Source: Acidaminobacterium chupaoyuni (lineage in GTDB: Bacteria; Bacillota; Clostridia; Oscillospirales; Butyricicoccaceae). From it: a stretch of 64,000 nucleotides of DNA. A program made the translations under genes and the position numbers. The stretch lies in the NCBI GenBank assembly GCA_047936785.1, contig CP176394.1. One strand, 5' to 3'. Positions within the stretch are counted from its first letter, which is position 1. Each line of letters opens with the position of its first letter. Below, in pieces: positions 24,244-32,433 of this stretch. Below the pieces are notes generated by a model. It made no database searches. It worked only from the letters and a program-made list of their open reading frames with translations, and had not been told where the DNA came from.

Positions 24244-25713
24244 TTGGGCGTTTTGCTTTTTTGTTTATACCTTGTCAACCTGGCAACGGCCATCTCTATT
24301 TTATTTGTGCGCAAAAAACAAGTGGGCAGCACGCTGGCGTGGCTTTTGATTTTTGCGTTCGCGCCGTTCCTGGGGTTTATTCTTTATTTTTTCTTCGGCA
24401 GCACCATGAAGTTCAAAATTTTATCTCACCGCTGGCGGCCCAGCGAGCGCGCGGCGGAATATGCCCGCGGAGGCATCGCCGCCCAGCAGGCGCTGCTGAG
24501 CGACAAGCTGCCCATCAGCGGGCAGGGCCGCGAAGAATATCAGAACCTTGTGCTTTCCAATCTTCATGGCAGCGGCGCTGTTTATACACAGGATAATACG
24601 GCGGTTTTGCTGACTTCGGCACAGGCAAAATATGAAAAAATGTTTGCCGAGATCGAAGAAGCAACAGAAAGCATCCATGTTCTTTATTTTATTTTGAAAG
24701 CCAAAGATGAAAGCGGCAAACGCTTTTTGCAGCTTTTGACCCGCAAAGCGTCACAAGGGGTCAAGGTTCGGCTGATCTATGATACACTGGGCTGTTTGAG
24801 AACAAAGCCCGCTGATTTTTTGCCGCTGGAACGCGCGGGCGGCATGGTCTATGGCTATCTGCCTTCGCGCATCGAAACCCTGCTTCAGATCAATTACCGC
24901 ATGCACCGCAAAATGGTCGTCATCGATGGCAAAATAGCCTATACTGGTGGTATTAATATCGGTGATGATTACCTTGGGTATGATAAACGGATCAAACCTT
25001 GGCGAGATACCTCCATTCGGCTGACGGGAAGCTGTGTTCGCGATATCCAGTTCCGGTTCATGCGCGATTGGGTCTATTTAGATTCTCAGCATAAGAAGCC
25101 CTATCAGGATAAGATCGATGCGGAAGAAAGCCTGCCGCTTTATTTGAAAGAACCCGAAGAAACGGGGAACGCGGGGGTGCAGATCATTTGCAGCGGGCCC
25201 GACAGCAGCTACCCTTACACCAAAGAAAGCTATCAGATGATGATCGCCCACGCGCGGCGTTATCTTTATATTCAAACCCCTTATTTCGTGCCGGATGAAA
25301 CGCTGATGGCCACCCTGCGCTGCGCGGCGCTTTCGGGGGTGGATGTGCGGGTGATGATCCCCGGTGTGCCCGATAAGCCCTATGCCTATCATGTCACTTT
25401 TTCACATATGGGCGAGCTGCTGCGGTGCGGGGCAAAGGTTTATTTATATCCCGGCTTTCTTCACGCCAAAACCTTTGTGATGGATGATCTGGTTTCTTCG
25501 GTGGGCACAACCAATTTCGATATCCGTTCGTTCGATCTCGATTTCGAGATCAACGCCATGGTCTATGACAGAGAATTCGCGCTGGAATGCCGCCACGCGT
25601 TTGAAAACGATATGCGCGGCGCCACAAGGCTTACCCCCGAGCTTTATCGGGCAAGACCGCTGAAAGATAAGATCAAGGAAAGCCTGTTAAGGCTCATCAC
25701 CCCGCTGTTATAG
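24244..25713 (+). CDS. cls: Cardiolipin synthase
   Basis: A 489-residue phospholipase D-superfamily enzyme that condenses two phosphatidylglycerols to cardiolipin. Two N-terminal membrane segments (about residues 1-18 and 26-48) are followed by two HKD motifs: His-Arg-Lys-Met-Val-Val-Ile-Asp-Gly-Lys near residue 220 and His-Ala-Lys-Thr-Phe-Val-Met-Asp-Asp near residue 402. The start is a TTG at 24244 behind GGAAAGGAAG; the ATG at 24239 is out of frame. Length is typical of Gram-positive Cls. Confidence 0.94.
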   Translation: MGVLLFCLYLVNLATAISILFVRKKQVGSTLAWLLIFAFAPFLGFILYFFFGSTMKFKILSHRWRPSERAAEYARGGIAAQQALLSDKLPISGQGREEYQNLVLSNLHGSGAVYTQDNTAVLLTSAQAKYEKMFAEIEEATESIHVLYFILKAKDESGKRFLQLLTRKASQGVKVRLIYDTLGCLRTKPADFLPLERAGGMVYGYLPSRIETLLQINYRMHRKMVVIDGKIAYTGGINIGDDYLGYDKRIKPWRDTSIRLTGSCVRDIQFRFMRDWVYLDSQHKKPYQDKIDAEESLPLYLKEPEETGNAGVQIICSGPDSSYPYTKESYQMMIAHARRYLYIQTPYFVPDETLMATLRCAALSGVDVRVMIPGVPDKPYAYHVTFSHMGELLRCGAKVYLYPGFLHAKTFVMDDLVSSVGTTNFDIRSFDLDFEINAMVYDREFALECRHAFENDMRGATRLTPELYRARPLKDKIKESLLRLITPLL

Positions 25714-25735
25714 CGGGCGTGAAACAAGAGCATCA

Positions 25736-25756
25736 AGCCGGCAAAGCGCCGGTTTT
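25736..25756 (+). terminator. Short terminator after cls
   Basis: CCGGC-AAAGC-GCCGG is followed by TTTT, 24 bases after the stop. The stem is short, so readthrough into the amidohydrolase gene is possible. Confidence 0.55.
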
Positions 25757-25791
25757 ATCAAAATAAACATCGGAAAAGGAGAAATGAAAAC

Positions 25792-26955
25792 ATGATTGCA
25801 TTGACAAACGGCAAAATCGTTACCGTCACGGGCAAGACCTATGAAAACGGCACGGTGCTGGTGGAAAACGGAAAGATCGCCGCGGTGGGCGCCGAAGTGC
25901 AGATCCCCGCGGGGGCAGAGATCATCGATGCCAAGGGCGGCTATATCACCCCCGGCCTTATTGATGCCCATACCCATATCTCCAACTTCAATGAACCCGA
26001 TACCATGCCTTCTCTCTGCAAAGACGGCAACGAAATGAGCGACCCCATCACCCCGCAGGTGCGCGCGGCGGATGCCATCAACCCCTGGGATTATGCCATT
26101 GAAAAAGTGCGCGACGCGGGCTTCACCACGGTTTGCACACTGCCCGGTTCCGCCAATGTGATCGGCGGCACAGGCATTGTTTATAAACTGCGCGGCCATA
26201 CCGCCGAAGAAATGATTCTGCCCGGCACAGAGCAGATGAAAATGGCGCTGGGCGAAAACCCCAAGCGCGTTTTCGGCACAAGCAATAAAATGCCGATGAC
26301 CCGCATGGGCACCGCGGCGCTGCTGCGCCAGACGCTGCATGACGCCAAGGTCTATTCCGACGCGCTGCTGGCGGCGGAAAAAGATCCTTCCAAAGAACCC
26401 CCCAAGCCCGATTTCAAGATGGATGCGCTGGTTCCCGTGGTGCGCGGCGAAATGCGCTGCCGCATCCATTCACACCGCGCGGATGATATTTGCACAGCCA
26501 TGAAGATCTGTGAAGAATTCGGGCTGAAATATTCCATCGAGCATGTGACGGAAGGTTATAAGATCGTCGATGTGCTGCAAAAGAAACAGGTGACCTGCGT
26601 GGTCGGCCCCCACCTGTGGGCGCCGGTCAAAGAAGAGATCCGCGGCATGAATGTGGAAAACACCGGCATTCTGGCAAACGCCGGCCTGCATGTCTGCATC
26701 ACCGCCGACACCGCTTCTCAGACACAATATCTGCCGATGACGGTGGGCATGCTGATGTGCCACGGCCTGAGCGAAGAAGCGGCTTTCCGCGGCGTGACCA
26801 TTGAACCCGCCACCCTGCTGGGTGTTGCAGATCGCGTCGGCAGCATCGAAGTGGGCAAAGACGCCGATCTGGCCGTGTTCACCGGCCATCCCTTCAGCAG
26901 CATGAGCAAATGCGTCGTCACGATGATCGACGGCTGCGTCGTACATCAGGGCTAA
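25792..26955 (+). CDS. Amidohydrolase (metal-dependent, imidazolonepropionase-like)
   Basis: A 387-residue amidohydrolase-superfamily protein with the composite N/C-terminal beta domain and TIM barrel. Metal-binding His-Thr-His occurs in Asp-Ala-His-Thr-His-Ile near residue 60; later ligands are the His-Ser-His segment near residue 224, the Ile-Glu-His-Val-Thr segment near residue 245 and Thr-Ala-Asp-Thr-Ala near residue 303. The C-terminus has the usual Gly-Lys-Asp-Ala-Asp-Leu-Ala-Val-Phe. No signal peptide. The substrate is unknown: relatives act on cyclic amides, imidazolonepropionate or dipeptides, and no pathway neighbours help. GGAGAAATG-type site precedes ATG 25792; a very strong terminator follows. 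Confidence 0.87.
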   Translation: MIALTNGKIVTVTGKTYENGTVLVENGKIAAVGAEVQIPAGAEIIDAKGGYITPGLIDAHTHISNFNEPDTMPSLCKDGNEMSDPITPQVRAADAINPWDYAIEKVRDAGFTTVCTLPGSANVIGGTGIVYKLRGHTAEEMILPGTEQMKMALGENPKRVFGTSNKMPMTRMGTAALLRQTLHDAKVYSDALLAAEKDPSKEPPKPDFKMDALVPVVRGEMRCRIHSHRADDICTAMKICEEFGLKYSIEHVTEGYKIVDVLQKKQVTCVVGPHLWAPVKEEIRGMNVENTGILANAGLHVCITADTASQTQYLPMTVGMLMCHGLSEEAAFRGVTIEPATLLGVADRVGSIEVGKDADLAVFTGHPFSSMSKCVVTMIDGCVVHQG

Positions 26956-26994
26956 GCAGAAACCATCTTGCCCCAACGGGGCGGGAACAACATA

Positions 26995-27038
26995 AAAAGC
27001 AGGAGGGCCGATCGATTTTGATCGGCCCTCCTGCTTTT
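26995..27038 (+). terminator. Strong bidirectional terminator
   Basis: A perfect 19-bp stem (26995-27013 with 27020-27038, loop GATTTT) with A and T tracts at its ends separates the amidohydrolase from the convergent HxlR gene. Confidence 0.93.
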
Positions 27039-27050
27039 GCGGCGGAAGAA

Positions 27051-27326
27051 TTATTCCTGCTGGGCTTTGCCCCAGCGGTAAAGCTCTTTCAAGGCGGGCA
27101 TCAGCGAAGCTCCCCGCTCTGTGAGAAGATATTCCACAGAGGGCGGGATGGTGTTATGGTTCAGCCGATAGACCATGCCTGCCTCTTCCAGCTCACGAAG
27201 GCAGCGGGTGAGCATGGTGTTTGTGATGGGCGTGATCAGCCGCTTAAGCTCATTGTAATGCAAAGACCGATACTCGGCGATATTCCACAGAATGGGGATC
27301 TTCCATTTCTGGCCGATGATGTTCAT
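27051..27326 (-). CDS. HxlR-family winged-helix regulator, apparently 5'-truncated
   Basis: From ATG 27326 the frame gives 91 residues: a winged helix starting Ile-Gly-Gln-Lys-Trp-Lys-Ile-Pro-Ile-Leu-Trp, with Leu-Thr-Arg-Cys-Leu-Arg-Glu-Leu-Glu as the recognition helix region, and a normal C-terminus. Family members usually have another 10-20 residues with a conserved Cys-Pro before this point. That piece (Cys-Pro-Ile-Val-Tyr-Ala) is encoded in frame just upstream of the ATG, but no start codon or ribosome site exists before the stop at 27432-27434. So the native start seems deleted. A shortened protein could still be made, without the redox-type Cys. HxlR proteins often sense electrophiles or oxidants and repress a divergent oxidoreductase gene. 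Confidence 0.65.
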   Translation of the reverse strand: MNIIGQKWKIPILWNIAEYRSLHYNELKRLITPITNTMLTRCLRELEEAGMVYRLNHNTIPPSVEYLLTERGASLMPALKELYRWGKAQQE

Positions 27327-27367
27327 GGCATAAACGATGGGGCAGATCTGCTGGCAGTGGTTATCGC

Positions 27368-27817
27368 TTTTCCGAGGGCGCGAAAAGCGCGGGCAACTCG
27401 GTGAAAGAATTTTACCTGCAGGGGATGGAGATCAACGGCTGTCTGGATTGCGGGGGATGCCTGCGCAGGGGGAAAGACGCCCCGCGTTTCTGCGTGCAGC
27501 AGGATGATATGCAGCAGATCTATCAGGCGTTTGTCGAAGCGGATGTGATCGTGTTTGCATCACCGGTCTATTGGTGGGAAATTTCGGGCCTGCTGAAAAC
27601 CGCCGTAGACAGGCTCTATGCGCTGACCGCAAAGGATAAAAAACAATTCGCCCAAAAAGGAACGGTTTTGCTGATGACGGCGGGCACCACCGATTACAGC
27701 TATCCTCTGGCCTGGTATGCGGGTTTTGAGCGTTATCTGGGCTGCAAAAACCTCGGCACTGTGCTGGGCAGCGAAAAAACAGAGGCCGCCAAAGCGCTGG
27801 GGGCTTCCATTTCGTGA
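27368..27817 (+). pseudogene. Flavodoxin-family NAD(P)H:FMN reductase-like gene, N-terminus missing
   Basis: The frame from about 27368 reads Phe-Ser-Glu-Gly-Ala-Lys-Ser-Ala-Gly, then Phe-Tyr-Leu-Gln-Gly-Met-Glu-Ile-Asn-Gly-Cys-Leu-Asp-Cys-Gly-Gly-Cys, the middle of an iron-sulfur-flavoprotein-like flavodoxin domain, and continues to a normal end with Phe-Ala-Ser-Pro-Val-Tyr-Trp-Trp (flavin loop). The first ~35-40 residues, which hold the Gly-Ser-Pro-Arg FMN phosphate loop, are absent. A GTG at 27401 opens the frame but has no ribosome site. The missing part coincides with the truncated start of the divergent HxlR gene, so one deletion of the shared upstream region explains both. Confidence 0.75.
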
Positions 27818-27885
27818 TGGCCGTGAAAGGCATTTCCCAATAAACTGCTGTTCCCCCTCTTTTACAGAGATACCGGATGATAGGG

Positions 27886-27935
27886 CAGAACGCCCGCTTG
27901 CCGACAGGCAAAGCGGGCGTTCTGTTGCTTTTTAT
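27886..27935 (+). terminator. Hairpin terminator behind the flavodoxin-like remnant
   Basis: A long stem CAGAACGCCCGCTTGCC / GGCAAAGCGGGCGTTCTG (one bulged base, loop GACA) is followed by TTGCTTTTTAT. Orientation is plus. Confidence 0.7.
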
Positions 27936-27993
27936 CCTGCTCCCCATTGAAAGGGAAGTTCTTTCGGGATCATCCGGGAAAAACGCCAAAGGT

Positions 27994-29418
27994 TTATGCC
28001 AGCAGGGCAATGGCTTGTTTCATCGCGGCGTTTTTGCCCAGCAGGTCGATGGCCGAAGCCGCGCCCGCCGTATCGCCATAGAAAATAACGCCGGTCAGCC
28101 GCCCGCCTTCAAACACCAGCTTGCGATAGATATTGGAAAAGCGGTTTTCAAACAGCAGGGTCTGGCTGTTGGGGGAACCGGTGTTGCCCGCCGAAAAAAT
28201 GCTGATGCCGTCTTCTTCGAAAACCGTGGCCGGGGGCAGGGGCAGATATTCCGTTTCGGGCTGGCCCGCCATGGCGGAACCCGCGGTTTTGCCCATGGCG
28301 GCAGCGGTGCTCCAAAGGCCGCAGGTGCGTCCCTGGTATTCGGCGCAATCGCCCGCCGCATAGATATCGGGCAGCGAGGTGCGCATCGAAGCATCCACCA
28401 CGATGCCGCGTTCCACGGCGATGCCGCAATCTTTGGCCAGCGCGGTTTGGCTGCGCACGCCGGCAGAAACCAGCACCAGATCACAGGCAAGCGCGCTGCC
28501 GTCGGATAAGAGCAAATGGTCTTTTTCCACCCGGCTTACCGAAACGCCGGTTCTTACGGTCATGCCGCGGCTTTCCAGATGTTCGGCCAGCCGTTTGCTG
28601 ACGAATTCATCGGCCTGCGCCTTGATGATGCGGTCGCCATATTCCAAAACCGTGACCTTCAGGCCACGGCCCGCCAGGGCGACAGCCGCTTCGATGCCCA
28701 GAATGCCGCCGCCCACGATCGCCGCGTGGCGCTGGGGCTTCGCGGCGGAAAGCAGAGCCTGCGCATCCGCGAAGGTGCGGAGGGAAAAGGCGGGCATCGC
28801 ATCGGGCGCCAGCGTGACGGGCATGAACGGATCGGCGCCTGTGGCGATGAGCAGCTTATCATAAGAAAGGGTCTTGCCGTTTTCCAGCTCCACTTTCTTT
28901 TCATTCGGCAAAATGCGGGCGGCCCTTGCTTCGGTGACCATGGTGAAATTCTGTTCGTTTTCATACCACGAAGCGTCTTGAAGCATGATGGAAAGATAAG
29001 AAAGCCCATCGGCCACCACATCGCTGAGGGCGGGGCGGTTATAGGGCAGAACGCCTTCGCCGCAGATCATGGTGATGGCGGCCGTCTTGTTGCGCTGGCG
29101 CAGCGCTTTGGCGCATTCCATGGCGGCCGCGCCGCCGCCGATGAGCACAAAATGCTCTTGGGTGTCGCGGTGGAACACTTCTGTTTCTTCGGCCACAGGT
29201 TCAAAAGCCTGTTCCCCCGCGCCGCATACCGGGCAGGGCACCGGGGGATGATCGCCTTCGAACACCTGGCCGCAAACCATGCAGCGCCATTTTTTCGGCG
29301 CGGGCGCATCGGCAGAGGTGAAAAGTGCGGCGGAAGCGCCGCAGATCGGGCAGGGGTCAGGCGGCTGTTCGCCCGGAAAATCCTGCCCGCAGACAGGGCA
29401 ATGCCAGATTTTTTCCAT
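27994..29418 (-). CDS. NADH:rubredoxin-type oxidoreductase fused to two N-terminal rubredoxin-like domains
   Basis: 474 residues. Residues 1-33 and 41-72 are two tandem rubredoxin-like modules, each Cys-x-x-Cys-Gly ... Cys-Pro-x-Cys-Gly, suited to bind one Fe (or Zn). After a linker, a pyridine-nucleotide disulfide oxidoreductase fold follows: FAD motif Leu-Ile-Gly-Gly-Gly-Ala-Ala-Ala near residue 90, NAD(P)H motif Val-Gly-Gly-Gly-Ile-Leu-Gly-Ile-Glu near residue 235, and Ala-Ala-Gly-Asp-Cys-Ala-Glu near residue 358. Together these would pass electrons from NAD(P)H through FAD to the built-in rubredoxins. The gene ends the operon begun by the flavodiiron protein 12 bases upstream, whose natural electron donor is rubredoxin. 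Whether both N-terminal sites bind redox iron is untested. Confidence 0.9.
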   Translation of the reverse strand: MEKIWHCPVCGQDFPGEQPPDPCPICGASAALFTSADAPAPKKWRCMVCGQVFEGDHPPVPCPVCGAGEQAFEPVAEETEVFHRDTQEHFVLIGGGAAAMECAKALRQRNKTAAITMICGEGVLPYNRPALSDVVADGLSYLSIMLQDASWYENEQNFTMVTEARAARILPNEKKVELENGKTLSYDKLLIATGADPFMPVTLAPDAMPAFSLRTFADAQALLSAAKPQRHAAIVGGGILGIEAAVALAGRGLKVTVLEYGDRIIKAQADEFVSKRLAEHLESRGMTVRTGVSVSRVEKDHLLLSDGSALACDLVLVSAGVRSQTALAKDCGIAVERGIVVDASMRTSLPDIYAAGDCAEYQGRTCGLWSTAAAMGKTAGSAMAGQPETEYLPLPPATVFEEDGISIFSAGNTGSPNSQTLLFENRFSNIYRKLVFEGGRLTGVIFYGDTAGAASAIDLLGKNAAMKQAIALLA

Positions 29419-29430
29419 AAAAATTCTCCT

Positions 29431-30627
29431 TTAGCGGTTGAGCAATGCGTTGGCAAACTGGCGGCCCAGATCTTCGGCGGCGGCCAGATCGGCCTCTGTG
29501 GGGCGCAGGCGAACTTTCAAACCGGGGATCGGCTGCTTGAGGCGCAGCGTTTCCATGCGCGCCGTCAGGTTGGGCACACCCTCGCCGCTCCAGGCATAAG
29601 AACCGAAAGCGCACGCCAGCTTGCCCCTGTGGATGACGGGGTTGAGCCCCACCAGCAGCTGGTTGATGGGCGGCAGGCTGTCGCCCAGAATGGTGGGGGA
29701 ACCCAGCAGGAAGCCATCGCTTTCGCAAACGGCCTTCTGGGCCGCCTGCGCGTCGTCTTTCACGAGGTCGAAAGAGCGCACATCGCGGATGCCGCCGGCC
29801 AAAAGGCCCTGCTCGATATGCTTGGCCAAAAGCTTCGTGTAGCCATAGGCCGAAACATAACAAACGGCCACCATGGGCTCAAACGATTGTGTGGGCGCGC
29901 TCCACTGGCGGTAAAGCTCCAAATAGTGGGGGATGTTGCTGCGCAGCACGGGGCCGTGGCCGTTGCCGATGAATTCGATGGGCAGGTTTTCGATCTTTTT
30001 TAAAGCATTGAGCATATGGGGGTTTTTATAAGGCCCAATGATGTTATCAAAATAATAGCGGTAAGCTTCGGTGAAATCGCCGTCGATCAGGTCGTTGAAA
30101 ACGCGCTTATCGCTGTAATGGCAGCCGAAACTGTCGCAGGAAAACAGTGCTTTTTTTTCGGGGATATAGGTATACATGGAATCGGGCCAATGCAGCATGG
30201 GCGCCGCGATGAATTGCAAAGTCAGCCCGCCCAGATCCACGCTGTCTTTTTCGGTGACGGCGCGGTGGTTAAAAGGTTCGTTGATGATCTCTTTCAAAAA
30301 AGAGATGGCGGTGGCGCTGCCCAGCACAGTGGCGTTGGGGGCCAGCTGAAGCATTTTGCGGATGCTGCCCGAATGGTCGGGCTCGGTGTGATCCACCACG
30401 ATATAATCGATTTCCGCGGGATCCATCACGCTGCGGATCTCTTCCAGCTGCTGCTCGAAAAACGCTTCTTTCACGGTTTCAAACAGGGCGGTTTTCTGCT
30501 TGCCGCGCACTAAATAGGAGTTATAGGTGGTGCCGTAATCGGAATGCATGACGATATCGAATACACGCAGATCGGGATCCAGCGCCCCCACCCACCAGAT
30601 GTGCTCGGTCGCTTTCAATGCTTTCAT
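29431..30627 (-). CDS. fprA: Flavodiiron protein (A-type flavoprotein, oxygen/NO reductase)
   Basis: 398 residues: a metallo-beta-lactamase-like diiron domain with ligands in His-Thr-Glu-Pro-Asp-His (near residue 82), the His of Met-Leu-His-Trp, Asp of Ser-Cys-Asp-Ser-Phe and His of Gly-Asn-Gly-His-Gly, followed by a C-terminal flavodoxin domain (from about residue 255, Val-Cys-Tyr-Val-Ser-Ala-Tyr-Gly-Tyr-Thr). The family reduces O2 to water or NO to N2O. No extra domains. Start 30627 has AAAGGATG at proper spacing; the in-frame ATG at 30636 overlaps that site. The reductase gene next door supplies electrons. Confidence 0.94.
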   Translation of the reverse strand: MKALKATEHIWWVGALDPDLRVFDIVMHSDYGTTYNSYLVRGKQKTALFETVKEAFFEQQLEEIRSVMDPAEIDYIVVDHTEPDHSGSIRKMLQLAPNATVLGSATAISFLKEIINEPFNHRAVTEKDSVDLGGLTLQFIAAPMLHWPDSMYTYIPEKKALFSCDSFGCHYSDKRVFNDLIDGDFTEAYRYYFDNIIGPYKNPHMLNALKKIENLPIEFIGNGHGPVLRSNIPHYLELYRQWSAPTQSFEPMVAVCYVSAYGYTKLLAKHIEQGLLAGGIRDVRSFDLVKDDAQAAQKAVCESDGFLLGSPTILGDSLPPINQLLVGLNPVIHRGKLACAFGSYAWSGEGVPNLTARMETLRLKQPIPGLKVRLRPTEADLAAAEDLGRQFANALLNR

Positions 30628-30692
30628 GTTAAACATCCTTTCTCAGTGATGAAATGTGATCGATAATAAGCTTGCAGAGCTCTTTTATAATG

Positions 30693-30721
30693 AGCATACC
30701 CGCATCTCGCCTTGGATGCAA
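30693..30721 (-). promoter_or_regulatory. Promoter of the flavodiiron operon
   Basis: On the minus strand TTGCAT (30721-30716) and TATGCT (30698-30693) are 17 bases apart, about 65 bases upstream of the start. Confidence 0.6.
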
Positions 30722-30951
30722 GGGATTTGCCGGTGATTTTAGAAAATTTTACGCTTTCCACAAAATCGTTATTGTGGAATTTTTAACAAATAAATCAAAA
30801 AACTTTTGGGCATTTATACTATAAAACGAATTTTTGCGGGGAAATTGGCGAAAAGTATGGAAAAGAAAGAAGTGTGTCAAGCAAGTGGGAGAATGTGTAC
30901 TATAATAGTATACTATCATTGAAAAAATTGCAAGATATTTGAAAATTTTTT

Positions 30952-30980
30952 TTGCAATTCCTTTTTGTTTGATGTATAGT
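30952..30980 (+). promoter_or_regulatory. Promoter of the glycerate kinase gene
   Basis: TTGCAA (30952-30957) and TATAGT (30975-30980) are 17 bases apart, 58 bases before the ATG. The AT-rich 30722-30951 stretch also holds a near-palindrome TACTATAATAGTA around 30898-30910, possibly an operator; I see no gene in it. Confidence 0.6.
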
Positions 30981-31038
30981 ATTATGTACTTTCGCGAGTA
31001 GAATATGAGATTGCTGCTTGGCAGCAGGGGGGATAAAA

Positions 31039-32178
31039 ATGATTTTTGTGATAGCGCCCGATAGTTTTAAGGGCAGCTTAACTTCAAAAAACATTTGCGA
31101 AATAGTGGAGCATGCGCTATTAGAGCGTTTTCACGGCGCGCCGACTATTTATCAGGTGCCCATCGCCGATGGCGGTGAAGGCACAGTAGAAGCGCTTGTT
31201 TTGGCCACAGGGGGCAAAAAACAGGCGGTGTGGGTCACGGGCCCTGTTTTCGATAAGACCATGGCGGCCTATGGCCTGCTGGGCGATGGCAAAACGGCTG
31301 TGCTGGAAATGGCCAGCGCTTCGGGGCTGCCGCTGGTGCCCGCGTGGAAGCGCGACCCCTTTTCCACCACCACCTATGGCACAGGCGAGCTGATTTCAGA
31401 TGCGCTCAACCGCGGCTGCACGGAATTCATCATGGGCATCGGCGGCAGCGCCACCAGCGACGGCGGCGCGGGGATGCTGCAAGCCCTGGGCGTGAAGCTG
31501 CTGGATAAGAACGGCATGGATATTCCTTCCGGCGCAAACGGCTTATTGCAGCTGGAATCCATCGATATCACCGGAATGGACCCCCGGCTGAAACAGGCGC
31601 AGTTCCGCGTGGCCTGTGATGTGAGCAACCCCTTATGCGGTGAAAACGGCGCGGCTTATATTTTCGGCCCCCAAAAGGGCGCCAAAGAAAAAGATCTGCC
31701 TGTTCTGGATGAAGCGCTGCGCAATTTTGCCCGCGTGATCCAGCGCGATCTGGGGCGCGATGTGAAAGATCTGCCGGGCGCGGGCGCCGCGGGCGGCATG
31801 GGCGCGGGCCTGATGGCGTTTTTCAACGCCCGCCTGATGCATGGCTTTGAGATCGTTAACGATGTGGTGGGCTTTGAGCGGCTGGTGGCCGAAGTGAAGC
31901 CCGATGTCATCATCACGGGCGAAGGCCAGATGAATTATCAATCGGTGCTGGGCAAAGTGCCGGTGGAAGTGGCCAAAGTGGGCAAAAAATATGGCGCAAG
32001 AGTGATCGCGGTGGTGGGCAGCAAAGGCGAAGGCTATGAAAAAGCCATGGAAATGGGCGTCGATGCCGTGTATGAGCTGAAAGAAAGCAGCATGACGCTG
32101 GAATATTCCATTGTCAACGCCGGCGATCTGTTATATGAAAAGATTCTCACGATTCCTTTCTGCGCCCCGTCAAAATGA
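31039..32178 (+). CDS. Glycerate 2-kinase (GarK/GlxK family)
   Basis: 379 residues. The family opening Ile-Ala-Pro-Asp-Ser-Phe-Lys-Gly-Ser-Leu-Thr at residue 5, the Pro-Ile-Ala-Asp-Gly-Gly-Glu-Gly-Thr segment near residue 43, Gly-Ile-Gly-Gly-Ser-Ala-Thr-Ser-Asp-Gly-Gly and the C-terminal Ile-Thr-Gly-Glu-Gly identify it. It phosphorylates glycerate to 2-phosphoglycerate, which enters glycolysis at enolase, encoded in this window. ATG 31039 follows CAGGGGGGA; the earlier in-frame ATG at 31018 precedes that site. Only four bases separate its stop from the -35 of the next gene. Confidence 0.93.
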   Translation: MIFVIAPDSFKGSLTSKNICEIVEHALLERFHGAPTIYQVPIADGGEGTVEALVLATGGKKQAVWVTGPVFDKTMAAYGLLGDGKTAVLEMASASGLPLVPAWKRDPFSTTTYGTGELISDALNRGCTEFIMGIGGSATSDGGAGMLQALGVKLLDKNGMDIPSGANGLLQLESIDITGMDPRLKQAQFRVACDVSNPLCGENGAAYIFGPQKGAKEKDLPVLDEALRNFARVIQRDLGRDVKDLPGAGAAGGMGAGLMAFFNARLMHGFEIVNDVVGFERLVAEVKPDVIITGEGQMNYQSVLGKVPVEVAKVGKKYGARVIAVVGSKGEGYEKAMEMGVDAVYELKESSMTLEYSIVNAGDLLYEKILTIPFCAPSK

Positions 32179-32181
32179 CAC

Positions 32182-32210
32182 TTGACAAATAAAATAAAAT
32201 AAGATACGAT
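32182..32210 (+). promoter_or_regulatory. Promoter of the manganese riboswitch-ATPase unit
   Basis: A perfect TTGACA (32182-32187) and TACGAT (32205-32210) with 17-base spacing. The RNA would start near 32217, just at the 5' edge of the aptamer. Confidence 0.85.
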
Positions 32211-32220
32211 TACTCTACCA

Positions 32221-32309
32221 CAAAAAGGGAGTAGTTACAAAGCGCAACGGCAACATCATGATGCTTCGGCATCTGCTTTTGCGGCCCAAAAGGTTAACGA
32301 GACTTTTTG
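32221..32309 (+). ncRNA. yybP-ykoY manganese riboswitch aptamer
   Basis: P1 is formed by CAAAAAG (32221-32227) and CTTTTTG (32303-32309). The conserved 5' loop GGGAGTAG follows P1 directly, and the 3' segment ends AACGAGAC before the P1 closing strand; both are hallmarks of the yybP-ykoY family, which senses Mn2+. The middle holds the GCGCAACGGCAACATCATG arm and a GATGCTTCGGCATC hairpin. The client gene, a P2A cation ATPase, is a known kind of target. Confidence 0.88.
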
Positions 32310-32345
32310 TAAAGCACGCAAGGGCTTTACAAAAAGTCTTTTTTT
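32301..32345 (+). terminator. Riboswitch-controlled terminator
   Basis: A perfect 15-bp stem GACTTTTTGTAAAGC (32301-32315) / GCTTTACAAAAAGTC (32324-32338) followed by seven T. Its left arm includes the 3' strand of the aptamer P1, so the two folds exclude each other: with Mn2+ bound P1 forms and transcription continues, without it the terminator forms. This is an ON switch by design. Confidence 0.9.
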
Positions 32346-32433
32346 ATATTTCAGTCATTTTGCGGCAAAATAATTAAATATGCAAAAGAGTGCGGCAAAA
32401 TGAGAAAAAACGGAAGAACGAGGTGGAAAAACA

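Noticed and set aside
28516..30003. A 495-codon plus-strand frame opposite the oxidoreductase and flavodiiron genes
   Set aside because: Both minus-strand genes have complete family motifs; the plus frame is His/Gln/Gly-rich noise from codon bias, as seen antisense to many genes here.
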